In this document: positions 1 through 7,958 of the stretch, piece by piece
How positions within the stretch are numbered: position 1 is the stretch's first letter
How the letters are laid out: the number at the start of each line of letters is the position of its first letter
NCBI GenBank assembly: GCA_903892415.1
Contig: CAITIQ010000512.1
Span: forward strand, 1 to 40,709
Source of the DNA: an uncultured delta proteobacterium
GTDB taxonomy: Bacteria; Myxococcota_A; Polyangia; Polyangiales; Polyangiaceae
Direction of reading: 5' to 3'
DNA: 40,709 nucleotides
The notes under the pieces: generated by a model
Seen by the model: the letters and a program-made list of their open reading frames with translations, nothing else
Told to the model about the DNA's origin: nothing
Database searches by the model: none
Translations under genes and position numbers: made by a program

Positions 1-246
1 GCCTGCTCGGGAGGCAGCGGCGGCAAAGGCGGAGACGGCGGCCCTGGAGCCGGTGGCCTCGGTGGACCTTCTGCAGCGATTGCTTCGCTCGCTGCTGGCG
101 CGGTCATCAGCGCCAACTCCAGCCTCACCGCCGGCAGCCCCGGTAGCGGCGGCCCTGGAGCCGCAGGCGCACCCAACGGCAACAGCGGCCCCGCGTGTGA
201 AGGCACCCTCGTGCTCAGCGCAGGAGCGTCCAACTGCGAATCTTGA
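1..246 (+). CDS. C-terminal end of a Gly-rich repeat protein (partial)
   Basis: An open frame runs from the first base to a TGA at 244-246 and encodes about 81 residues; the start lies outside the window. The first half is dominated by Gly-Gly-x triplets (GGSGGKGGDGGPGAGG), followed by an Ala/Ser/Asn-rich segment and two cysteines near the end (PACEG, SNCES). This resembles the tails of collagen-like or Gly-rich surface and secreted proteins common in myxobacteria; no catalytic domain is visible. The base composition is GC-rich, unlike the genes that follow. About 240 bases without a convincing gene separate it from vgrG. The function is unknown. Confidence 0.6.
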   Translation, partial: ACSGGSGGKGGDGGPGAGGLGGPSAAIASLAAGAVISANSSLTAGSPGSGGPGAAGAPNGNSGPACEGTLVLSAGASNCES

Positions 247-489
247 TGCAACCCCTCTTACGCAGACCCTCAAACCGATGATTGCAACAACCACTAAGAA
301 AAGCGAGTTGCCAGGACAGGTGAGGCGCGTTCCGAAAATCGACTGCGCATGCACGAAATACCTGAGCGCTCGGACCCCGAGCCGGTGATTTAGCTGTGAT
401 GAAGAAAAACGAGTTGGGCAATGGTGCTCAGTCCGAGGGAACCAGATCCACAGCGCCTGAGTGCGTCGCTGAAGCGCATAGAGGATTCA

Positions 490-2469
490 ATGACGACAAT
501 ATCAACTTGGTTTGACTCTCCAACGATTGACCGAAATCAGTTTCGTGTTCTCCACGTAGAGTATGAGGAAGAGCTTTCAACGCCGTACGAGGTGCGGGTG
601 GATCTTGCGGGTGCTCCGGGAGCGCGGCTGGCGGACGTTGAGACTATTGGCAACCCCGGAGCACTTGTAATTGAGCGGGACGGGGTTGAGATCCGACGCG
701 TAGCGGGTGTGATTACCCGCGTTGCTGGTTCGCTTCACGAAGAATCCGGCAGTCTTCGTTGGAGGATTACGTCTCGACCTCGTATGGAGGGATTGTCCCT
801 CACGACGTCAACCGAGGTTGTCCAGGATACCACTGTCCCAGAGATTCTTTGCGACCGGCTCAGCCGCATCGGGCTCCAACCCGATAGGGACTTTGAACTC
901 TCACTCGCAGGTGAGTACGCGGCGCGAGAGTTTGTAGTTCAATACCGAGAGACGGATCTATGCTTCGTCAACCGGCTGCTCGAGCACGAAGGTATTACCT
1001 ACTACTTCCGGATGACCGAGAACGGAGAGCTATTGGTGCTGTCCGACGCCAACGAAGCGATCAAGGCAACAGCCCCAATCCAAGCGCGATTTCGGCCAAG
1101 GGGGGAGCGAAGTGAAGTCTTTGAACTCTCCACTGATATTCGAGCTATTCCCAATCGAGTAGCACTGCGCGACTACAATTATCGCACGCCAAAAGTGAGC
1201 TTGGACAGCGAATCAACAATGCCTGGTCGCAGCGGAACAACCTACGAGTTCGGCAACCACGCAAAGACACAGTTGGAAGTTCAACACCTGGCTACCGTTC
1301 GCTCACAAGAAATCGGAGCGAGGCGGCGCATCTTCACGGGGCACTCGTCTTTACCCCAGCTTTCGGCGGGGTCCCATCTGCAGTTGGAGGGGCATCCCAT
1401 TGGAGAACTTGAGCTCCTGGTCGTTTCAGTTTCTCACCGCCTGAATCAGGCGGATTGGGGGTCAGCGGAAAGTGCGTCGATGGCCTACGAGAACCAGTTC
1501 ACAGCCATTCCACTCGCGACCCCGTTTCGACCAATTCGCCGAACTCCCAAGCCATTGGTTGCAGGAGTAATTTCGGGCATTGTCGAAGCTGCTCAGGAGG
1601 GACAATACGCAGAACTAGACGGCGATGGTCGATATCACATTAGGTTTCTATTCGATCGAAGAGATGTTCCACGCGGCAAGGCGTCGCGCCCAATGCGCAT
1701 GGCGCAACCTCATGCGGGACCAGGTTACGGGTTCCACTTCCCACTCCGTGACGGAGTAGAGGTTTTGCTCTCGTGCGTCGAGGGTGACCCAGATCGACCA
1801 ATCATCGCTGGCGCAGTCCCAAATCCAACTACGCCGACCACGGTCTCAGAACGGAACGCCCCGCGTAACGTTATCCGAACCGGAGGGGGGACCGAGATCA
1901 ACATCGACGACTCGGAGGGTAGTGAACGTTTCAAGATAACCGTTCCGTTCGGAGAAACGCTTCTACAACTTGGAGCACCCAACGATCCGACGCCCGGCGC
2001 AGCGCTCAAGACGAATCAGAACATTGCACTAGCTTCAGGAGCGGGGATGTCGCTCGATGACCGGGTCGAGATTCGGGGACACGCGCCCAGAATAGATCTT
2101 CGAGCCGACAACACCGCGATCCTAAGTTCAGGAACACAGACTGCCATTGGGAGCGATGCTGAGACAGTTATCACAGCTCCTATCGTCGACCGGCGTGCCA
2201 ATATCAATGTGACGACCTCCTTCGCCATCCAGAGTTCAATATCGCACGGTATCGCCGTCCTTCAGGGCGCGAGTAGCGTTTCTGTCGGCTCGGACGGGAT
2301 AGTAGTGGTCTCGGCGCCCATGGTGGTTTTGAAGGCAGATGCAGTCAAGGTCGTGGGCTCTGCAGCCGTCGACGTGAATGCCCCTACTGTTAAAGTGGAG
2401 GGCTCGAACGTACACGTCGCTGGCGGCGAGGTGACGGTAACCGGTAGCCTTATCAAGCTGAATGCGTGA
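490..2469 (+). CDS. vgrG: Type VI secretion spike protein VgrG
   Basis: This is the trimeric needle tip of a type VI secretion system. The 659-residue product has the gp27-like base at the N-terminus (from about residue 15, with FRVLHVEYEEELSTPYEVRV), then a gp5-type OB fold near residues 385-450 (GYGFHFPLRDGVEVLL, GDPDRPIIAGAVPNP), then a beta-helix of short valine-rich repeats to the end (VSVGSDGIVVVSAP). There is no C-terminal effector extension. An ATG at 421 is in frame, but the ATG at 490 is preferred because GAGG at 481-484 lies five bases before it and VgrG homology begins there. The stop overlaps the next gene by four bases (GTGA). Codon use has many A/T third positions, unlike the genes from 7959 on. 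Confidence 0.93.
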   Translation: MTTISTWFDSPTIDRNQFRVLHVEYEEELSTPYEVRVDLAGAPGARLADVETIGNPGALVIERDGVEIRRVAGVITRVAGSLHEESGSLRWRITSRPRMEGLSLTTSTEVVQDTTVPEILCDRLSRIGLQPDRDFELSLAGEYAAREFVVQYRETDLCFVNRLLEHEGITYYFRMTENGELLVLSDANEAIKATAPIQARFRPRGERSEVFELSTDIRAIPNRVALRDYNYRTPKVSLDSESTMPGRSGTTYEFGNHAKTQLEVQHLATVRSQEIGARRRIFTGHSSLPQLSAGSHLQLEGHPIGELELLVVSVSHRLNQADWGSAESASMAYENQFTAIPLATPFRPIRRTPKPLVAGVISGIVEAAQEGQYAELDGDGRYHIRFLFDRRDVPRGKASRPMRMAQPHAGPGYGFHFPLRDGVEVLLSCVEGDPDRPIIAGAVPNPTTPTTVSERNAPRNVIRTGGGTEINIDDSEGSERFKITVPFGETLLQLGAPNDPTPGAALKTNQNIALASGAGMSLDDRVEIRGHAPRIDLRADNTAILSSGTQTAIGSDAETVITAPIVDRRANINVTTSFAIQSSISHGIAVLQGASSVSVGSDGIVVVSAPMVVLKADAVKVVGSAAVDVNAPTVKVEGSNVHVAGGEVTVTGSLIKLNA

Positions 2470-2879
2470 CCGATATGAGCACAAGAGAACTGACCTTGCC
2501 GCGTGATCGCAGGCTGACAGTGGAAGACTCAGACACGCAGAGTACGCTGCGCCTCCTGGCACCAAACGGTGAAGTTGAACTCACCGTCGAGATCGGGCCG
2601 AACGGCCCAACGGTTCGACTGAGGGCGATCAACCTTGAGATAACCGCTGAGCGAGATATCGCACTTGCCGCGGCCAGGATCGCAGTGACAGCCACCGAGC
2701 ATCTTTCGATTACTTCAGGAGGTGACGTCGAGCTGAACTCGCGTCAGGGGAACATTTGCTTGCGAGCGAACGATGATGTCTCAGTCGATGCCGAACGCAT
2801 TAGGCTGAACTCACCGTCGAGCACCCCCGCCGTAACATGGGAGCAGTTTCTAGAAAGGGTGGGTCACGATGAAACTTGA
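2466..2879 (+). CDS. Small beta-helix, VgrG-tail-like protein
   Basis: A 137-residue protein starts at a GTG that overlaps the vgrG stop (GTGA), so translation is probably coupled. The middle of the protein consists of short alternating hydrophobic and polar repeats (LEITAERDIALAAARI, VELNSRQGNICLRAND, VSVDAERIRLNSP), which resemble the beta-helix at the end of VgrG. There is no base domain and no catalytic motif. It may be a separate spike segment, or a chaperone or adaptor fitted to the VgrG trimer; both are inferences from sequence texture and position. ATG at 2475 is an alternative start. The function is not established. Confidence 0.75.
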   Translation: MTDMSTRELTLPRDRRLTVEDSDTQSTLRLLAPNGEVELTVEIGPNGPTVRLRAINLEITAERDIALAAARIAVTATEHLSITSGGDVELNSRQGNICLRANDDVSVDAERIRLNSPSSTPAVTWEQFLERVGHDET

Positions 2880-3591
2880 GGACACGTCGGCAACGCAATA
2901 CGGCGAGCTGGCGGCGCTCAAGGTCCACCACGGCATTCATTTCGCAGAAGCTCTAAGGCTTCGTGGTGCGACTCTGCGCGAGTACACGCCTTACGAAGAG
3001 CGCTGGATCGCGCGCCTGGTAGCTGCTGCTGTTGCAAACGATCGCGAGACGATGGGGGCGTTTGCAGACGCTTATGCATTGGAGCGGGAGAGGCTAAAGG
3101 TGGCCGCGCCGGTGCTACCGCCTGAGCCAGCCACGATCTCGGGCGATCCTGACACCACTCAAGCCCCGTTCTTGCGCGCTCAACCGGTGCTGCCGTTCCG
3201 CGACGACCTGCCAAGAGTGGATAGAGTGCTAAGTCGCAATCCCCCACCCGTACTAGCGGAGCCGTCGCCACGTAGAGTTGATGATCTTGATGGCACGATG
3301 ATGATTAGAAGTCCGCTGGCCGAGGTCCGATTGCCAGGTTTTGGTGGGACGCTTACGCCAACGCTTGTTCCGGAAATGTCGTTGGATGCCTATGCGCTCT
3401 TACAAGCAGAGCTACGTACAGGCGCAAAACCAGCGGAGGTTCTCCGTAGATCGGGAGTTGCGTCTGAGGGTGCGCTCGACGTGTTGCGCCAGCATTTCTT
3501 TTCATTGTTTCAGCGGGATCCTAATGCGCAATCCGAGTTTCAAGAGCGATTCCGAGTGCATCTTGCTCGCTTGTCCACAGGAGCGCGATGA
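2869..3591 (+). CDS. Conserved unknown protein of the vgrG cassette
   Basis: A 240-residue soluble protein whose start overlaps the end of the previous gene by 11 bases and whose end overlaps the next by four (ATGA). The first 75 residues look helical and charged (LREYTPYEERWIARLVAAAV), followed by a Pro-rich linker at about 80-160 (VLPPEPATIS, NPPPVLAEPS). The C-terminal helical segment (SLDAYALLQAELRTGAKPAE) is rich in Leu and Arg. There is no signal peptide, membrane segment or family I can name. Its tight placement between spike and effector-like genes suggests a loading or adaptor role; that is inference only. Confidence 0.72.
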   Translation: MKLEDTSATQYGELAALKVHHGIHFAEALRLRGATLREYTPYEERWIARLVAAAVANDRETMGAFADAYALERERLKVAAPVLPPEPATISGDPDTTQAPFLRAQPVLPFRDDLPRVDRVLSRNPPPVLAEPSPRRVDDLDGTMMIRSPLAEVRLPGFGGTLTPTLVPEMSLDAYALLQAELRTGAKPAEVLRRSGVASEGALDVLRQHFFSLFQRDPNAQSEFQERFRVHLARLSTGAR

Positions 3592-4799
3592 CCTGCCGCG
3601 TAATCAAGAAGCAATGGCACAACTTCATCTACGGCCTGGAGCACCATAACGGCCTGTACTGGCTAAATATCTGGAATCAACTTGCCCCAGCCGGTGCCCC
3701 GCCCATGCCGATCCCTGCAGGGATGTTCCCTGCTATACCCGAATCCATCCACGGGGTTCAGTACGCGGCCACCCACTGGCCCTCGATGGACGATAAATCG
3801 CACCCGAACATCCTCGCCGACGGCAGCCCTGTTTTATCGCGCAACCATACTATCAAGCGAACGCCGCACTGTCCCCCCGGGATCAATGTGGCCGTGGTCA
3901 GCACCATCGTGTTCTCGACCAGTACCTTCAAACTCGGCGTCGCCTCAGTACAAGGAAATAACTCACCGCTAGCTAGCACCGCAGCTGGACCAGTCTTTGT
4001 TACCATCGAATGTGCCGACCCAATGTCGACACCAACCGGGGGCGGGCTCGCTCCGGGGACGGTGCACGTTTCCCCGACCACGGAAGACTGGCAACAAGCC
4101 GCGATCGAGTGGGCGCTTGCCGGGACCGTTGAGGTCCTGGCGACCTTCGTTTTCGGGAAGATTATGGAGGGACCCGTAGGCGACTTCGTAGCAAAAAGAG
4201 TCGGCGGCGTGGGCCGCTACGCACACCGCTGGTGGAGAAATAGTAGTACCGGCCGAGCACTGAGTAGGCAGGCCTACGATCTCCAGAAGCAGGAGGCCGC
4301 CCAGCAAGCTGCACGTGAGGCAACAGAAAAGCTAATTCGCGAGAACGGCTATGACTCCTTTCTTAGCAATGAGGCGCGCCGACGAGGCGCCAATCCGAGC
4401 TCAATCGATGAAGCGACCAAGCAGGCGATCGACGAGGCGTTCGAGCGCGAGGTGAAAGAAGCTGGGGAGAACGCAATGGTTGACGCGGGCGAGAAGGGCG
4501 CAGGTCCGGCTGCGAAGGACGCTACTGAGCAATGGTTCGAGGGCCAGCGCAAGGGTGGAGGGCCTTACTCCGCGCCACCAAACACACAGCCCTCTCCAAC
4601 CAAGGCACATGGCGCAAAGGCCGAGAGAACAGCTGTCGAGCGCGAGAAAGAGATCTTCGACGAGAAGCTCAAAGACTACAGCAAGTTCCCCGAAGCATTC
4701 GGCGGAGATCAGTTTAAGTCCTCCTCTGGCGACGGTACCAGCGGGGATATCGAGGAGGCAGCTAAGGATTGGTCCGGCGTGCCCGAGACTGCGGAATGA
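3588..4799 (+). CDS. PAAR-like candidate type VI effector
   Basis: A 403-residue protein. Residues about 30-150 are rich in Gly, Pro, His and Cys (NILADGSPVLSRNHTIKRTP followed by HCPPG; later GGGLAPGTVHVSPTT), the texture of PAAR-like tip domains, although I cannot place every zinc ligand. A hydrophobic helix follows at about 173-195 (WALAGTVEVLATFVFGKIM), then a long charged helical region at 215-310 and a Gly/Ser/Pro-rich C-terminus. The order (tip-like domain, hydrophobic helix, variable tail) is typical of T6SS effectors that carry their own tip. The tail matches no toxin I recognise. It overlaps both neighbours by four bases (ATGA). The PAAR assignment is tentative. Confidence 0.65.
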   Translation: MTCRVIKKQWHNFIYGLEHHNGLYWLNIWNQLAPAGAPPMPIPAGMFPAIPESIHGVQYAATHWPSMDDKSHPNILADGSPVLSRNHTIKRTPHCPPGINVAVVSTIVFSTSTFKLGVASVQGNNSPLASTAAGPVFVTIECADPMSTPTGGGLAPGTVHVSPTTEDWQQAAIEWALAGTVEVLATFVFGKIMEGPVGDFVAKRVGGVGRYAHRWWRNSSTGRALSRQAYDLQKQEAAQQAAREATEKLIRENGYDSFLSNEARRRGANPSSIDEATKQAIDEAFEREVKEAGENAMVDAGEKGAGPAAKDATEQWFEGQRKGGGPYSAPPNTQPSPTKAHGAKAERTAVEREKEIFDEKLKDYSKFPEAFGGDQFKSSSGDGTSGDIEEAAKDWSGVPETAE

Positions 4800-5815
4800 T
4801 TGCGACTCCCAAGTGGGAGCCACGTCGCATGAACGGCGAGGCGTGGCTCTCCGCAAGGATCTCGATAGCACCTCAGAGCCTTTCTGCGTTTTCTGTCACC
4901 TGGTTTCGCGCGGAGGCGAGCGGGCCAATTCCAGAATGGCTGCTGCTCCTCGGCGCGATGGGACTTCATTTGTTTGGAGAGGGGTCGGAAATGATCGTGC
5001 AAGATAGGCAGGGCACTAGCGCCGACCACGATCGCGCGCGCCTACGATTGATCTCGGATGTCATTTGCACCGCATCGAATGCTGGTCCGCTATCCCGCTT
5101 GCGGCATGCGGGACATCAACCTCTGGTAGAGCCTCCAGCTGCTCAACTACTTAGGCGTAAGCTGCAACAGCACCTAGTCGCTGGGTATTGGGATCTTCCG
5201 GCGGGGCACGGGCTGCCGGGAAAGCCCCCCCTCCTAGGGAAGAGGGCCTTGAGCTTTCCCCCCTGGATCAACAGAAGTTCCGCTGGAATTGGCGCTGAGT
5301 TGGCCAACACGACCTATTCGCGAATAGGTCTCGAGCCGGAACAACGCACTGAGAATCGAGACCCCTTGGCCCCCCGCGAGGCGTTGCCGGCGCTTCGCCC
5401 CCGAACTCAGCTGTCGCGCGTGTTGATGCGAGCAGCTAAAGCGAATTGGCTTCCAGCATCGAGCGCCAAGTCGCGAACAGTTCCGCTGCACTTACTCCCA
5501 CTAGTGGTTATTCATTCCGTGGTCATGGTGCCTATCGCAGCGGTTCTTTTGGTCGTGCTACTCGCAGAACTTGTTTGGCTACCCAGTGCATCAGCCAGCC
5601 CAGAACATAGGACTCTCCTCTTTCCCTTTGATCCAAGTCCGCCATTTATTCAACTCCATAAAGCGCTAGCCATCGAAGGAGTTCGGTATCTTGAGAATCT
5701 AAAGAACGCTAAGGGTAAAGTGCAATGGTTCGCTCATATGGCGTGTGTGCTGGTGCACTATCGACGATTGACGAATCCGGAGGATCGCGAGGAAGAATGC
5801 AATTTAGCAACCTAA
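4796..5815 (+). CDS. Membrane protein of T6SS cassette (lower-GC copy)
   Basis: A 339-residue protein that starts at the ATG overlapping the stop of the candidate effector (ATGA). The N-terminal 75 residues (NGEAWLSARISIAPQSLSAF, LLLGAMGLHLFGEG) and a central piece (VAGYWDLPAGHGLPGK) match the product of 7959-8996 closely. A hydrophobic stretch at about 231-265 (VVMVPIAAVLLVVLLAELVW) makes one long or two short membrane helices. The C-terminal part (FIQLHKALAIEGVRYL, then YRRLTNPED) is also shared with the paralogue. It has lower GC than that paralogue. Lying directly behind the effector, it is a candidate membrane immunity protein or delivery accessory; its existence in two copies makes a general accessory role equally possible. 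No named family was recognised. Confidence 0.78.
   Translation: MIATPKWEPRRMNGEAWLSARISIAPQSLSAFSVTWFRAEASGPIPEWLLLLGAMGLHLFGEGSEMIVQDRQGTSADHDRARLRLISDVICTASNAGPLSRLRHAGHQPLVEPPAAQLLRRKLQQHLVAGYWDLPAGHGLPGKPPLLGKRALSFPPWINRSSAGIGAELANTTYSRIGLEPEQRTENRDPLAPREALPALRPRTQLSRVLMRAAKANWLPASSAKSRTVPLHLLPLVVIHSVVMVPIAAVLLVVLLAELVWLPSASASPEHRTLLFPFDPSPPFIQLHKALAIEGVRYLENLKNAKGKVQWFAHMACVLVHYRRLTNPEDREEECNLAT
5311..5330. repeat. Perfect 20-bp palindrome inside a coding region
   Basis: GACCTATTCG is followed directly by its exact reverse complement CGAATAGGTC. It lies in the middle of the lower-GC membrane-protein gene, in the part least similar to the paralogue at 7959. It could be a protein-binding or recombination site, or chance. 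Confidence 0.6.
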
Positions 5816-6804
5816 CCCAATTCGATACACGCGTATCGAACGACGTGCTTTCGGGGGACTGGATTGTGGTCGAGACGACGACGCTCGTTCCCTGGACACT
5901 GGATGGCCGGCCTTTGGGGGAGGTGGTCAGGCTAAGGGACGAGTTTCTTCCCGACCGCCCGGTTCATCATCTCGAGCCAGACCGTCGGCACATTCTTGAC
6001 GTTACATTGTGCGGTCGCCTGTCCCTTGCCAGTGCATTTGAGAGCGCGACGCTTGCGCTGGCTGTCGATAACCACTCGTTCGAGGCGCAACTCTGGGGAC
6101 CACGCGTCTGGACGTCTTCAGGCGGCAAGCTTAGGCCGAGCACCGCAAGACCAACCCAGGAGGTCGACCTGGGCTGGGGAAACGCACTTGGTGGGCGCGT
6201 GAAGCGCGAACCTGGGCTTATTCGCAACACCATGCTGCCTTCGCCATCTTTCGAGGAGTCTTGGCCTGAGAACCCCTCGGGCATTGGCTTCTATGGTGCA
6301 CCAGACGAGGCGGAGGGGCGCCCTGTTCCAGGCATCGAAAACGTTGACGCGCCAACCTCATCCTACGACTCCCTGGGGTGTTCCTGGAGTTTCGCGGGGG
6401 TTGCCCCCGGCACGAGCCACGCGCTAACCCACATCGAATGCGGAAGTGATGGGCAGCTCCGGTCCAGATTTCCCAACGACCCAAATCCGCGAGCGCGTCT
6501 TTCTTGTAAGGCACCGCCATGGCTTCGTTTCGACGCGATAGTCGGCGTCAGGCGAGTCGTTTGCCGCTTGGGGGCTCACGCGGTGTTCGATTTGCCTGTT
6601 CCAAGTGTGCCCTTCAGCTGCGAGATCCGTACTGGCACTCGGCGTCTCGTTCGGCAGAGCAGGCTGCTATGGCTCGAAATCGACCTGGATGCGAAGCGCG
6701 CCTGCGGCCTCTACTTCGCCAGGCTCTTTTGCCCCTACATTCGCGGAGATATACGGTCGGTTAGACTGATACCTAGCGTTTCGGGAAGTCTGGCGGCATC
6801 GTGA
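5797..6804 (+). CDS. DUF2169-like T6SS adaptor protein (first of two)
   Basis: A 335-residue protein. ATG 5797 is chosen because GAGGAAG precedes it and similarity begins there; it overlaps the upstream gene by 19 bases. The order of motifs fits DUF2169: an N-terminal beta-rich part (DWIVVETTTLVPWTLDG), a WGNALGG motif at about 127-133, ENPSGIGFYGAP near 157, PGIENVDAPTSSYDS near 177, and a C-terminal part with FPNDPNPRARLSCKAPPW. In known T6SS loci, DUF2169 proteins sit beside VgrG and PAAR-like effectors and are thought to help load them onto the spike. The similarity is clear in pattern but divergent. The next gene begins at an overlapping GTGA. Confidence 0.75.
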   Translation: MQFSNLTQFDTRVSNDVLSGDWIVVETTTLVPWTLDGRPLGEVVRLRDEFLPDRPVHHLEPDRRHILDVTLCGRLSLASAFESATLALAVDNHSFEAQLWGPRVWTSSGGKLRPSTARPTQEVDLGWGNALGGRVKREPGLIRNTMLPSPSFEESWPENPSGIGFYGAPDEAEGRPVPGIENVDAPTSSYDSLGCSWSFAGVAPGTSHALTHIECGSDGQLRSRFPNDPNPRARLSCKAPPWLRFDAIVGVRRVVCRLGAHAVFDLPVPSVPFSCEIRTGTRRLVRQSRLLWLEIDLDAKRACGLYFARLFCPYIRGDIRSVRLIPSVSGSLAAS

Positions 6805-7883
6805 AGGCCCCGTTGATTCTCTCTCAGGCACGCTCCTTCCCTGAAGGGCGTTCACAGCTGGTTGCAACTGTGCGCCGCAGCTTCTCATTTGCGACAGGTT
6901 CGTTGACTGAGGTAGCAGCCGCACCGTTACGGGATGCGTTTGAATGCGCGGTTAATCGTTTCTCAACAGATGTCGTACTCGAGGGACACGTATATCTAAA
7001 GAATGCCCAATCCTCCGTTGGTGAGATATTGGTTGGAGGAAACGGGCGGCGCGTACGCGCATTCGGTCCTCGGGTTGTCCAGAGCGCCTCGAGCTGCAGC
7101 GTCTCCTGGTCCCAGCCGACGCCAACAGAGCGGATCCCGTTGTTGGCTTCAGAAGCGTATGGAGGATCTTGGGAAGCTCAGGTCGAAACCGTCGAATCGT
7201 TCGAGCAAACGCTGGCTTTCTACCCGAGGAATCCGAAAGGGCGCGGATTCGTTACGGCTGAACGAGCGGCTGATTTGGTTGGCACGTTCATGCCGGCGTT
7301 GGAAGATCCAGAGAGTCCGGTCGCCCCAGAGACAATAGTGCGCCAGGAGGCTGATGACTGGCTCGACGCTCCGTTTCCGCCGTTGTTTGGCTGGATGGAA
7401 CCAATTGTTTTTCCGCGGTGCCGCTTCTTTGGCGGCCGGCCTTCCCACAGACCTTGGCGTGTCGTTCCACGCGAGTGTGAGTTGGGCGTCCTCAAACCGA
7501 ACGAGATCGGCTCCTTGCGACTCGCACATCAGGTGGAGGTCGTGGTGGGATCCGGCATGACGATTGTGATTGAATCACGAGCATTCTCAGCAGGCGCGCT
7601 GGGTCTTTCAAACAATCGCCTGTTAGGTGGGGAGCCCGTTGTACTTCGCGGTTTCTTCCACGATGCGCACGAAAGCACTTTCGTCGTACCGCGCTATCGC
7701 ACTGTAGTGGGAATCACCCCGCCTGGATGCCCGCGCTTCGACAAGCCATCAACGCTCTCAGCGCTTCTTATCGACGCCGACGCTCGCGTAGTCACCACAG
7801 TGGAGCAGTCTATGCTGGAGGTCGCCGCACCCTATCCGGATACCGAGCTACGCGCCGTGCGAGTCGAGGTCTTGAACAGGTAG
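6801..7883 (+). CDS. DUF2169-like T6SS adaptor protein (second of two)
   Basis: A 360-residue protein starting at a GTG that overlaps the stop of the first DUF2169-like gene (GTGA). It shows the same motif order: EAYGG near 117, YPRNPKGRGF near 141, an acidic Pro-rich stretch (PALEDPESPVAPE) near 168, and FPPLFGWMEPIVFPRC near 192. Its similarity to the preceding product is weak outside these motifs, so the pair is not a recent duplication. Tandem DUF2169 genes may mean that two surfaces or two cargos need adaptors, or that the pair forms a heterodimer. It ends the lower-GC block; the next gene starts 75 bases on with very different codon use. Confidence 0.72.
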   Translation: MKAPLILSQARSFPEGRSQLVATVRRSFSFATGSLTEVAAAPLRDAFECAVNRFSTDVVLEGHVYLKNAQSSVGEILVGGNGRRVRAFGPRVVQSASSCSVSWSQPTPTERIPLLASEAYGGSWEAQVETVESFEQTLAFYPRNPKGRGFVTAERAADLVGTFMPALEDPESPVAPETIVRQEADDWLDAPFPPLFGWMEPIVFPRCRFFGGRPSHRPWRVVPRECELGVLKPNEIGSLRLAHQVEVVVGSGMTIVIESRAFSAGALGLSNNRLLGGEPVVLRGFFHDAHESTFVVPRYRTVVGITPPGCPRFDKPSTLSALLIDADARVVTTVEQSMLEVAAPYPDTELRAVRVEVLNR

Positions 7884-7958
7884 CGCAAAGCGCGTTGCGT
7901 TCTAGGCTGAAGAACCGAAGTAATTGAGTTGGTTCGATTCGATCGGGGAGACGAAGCC

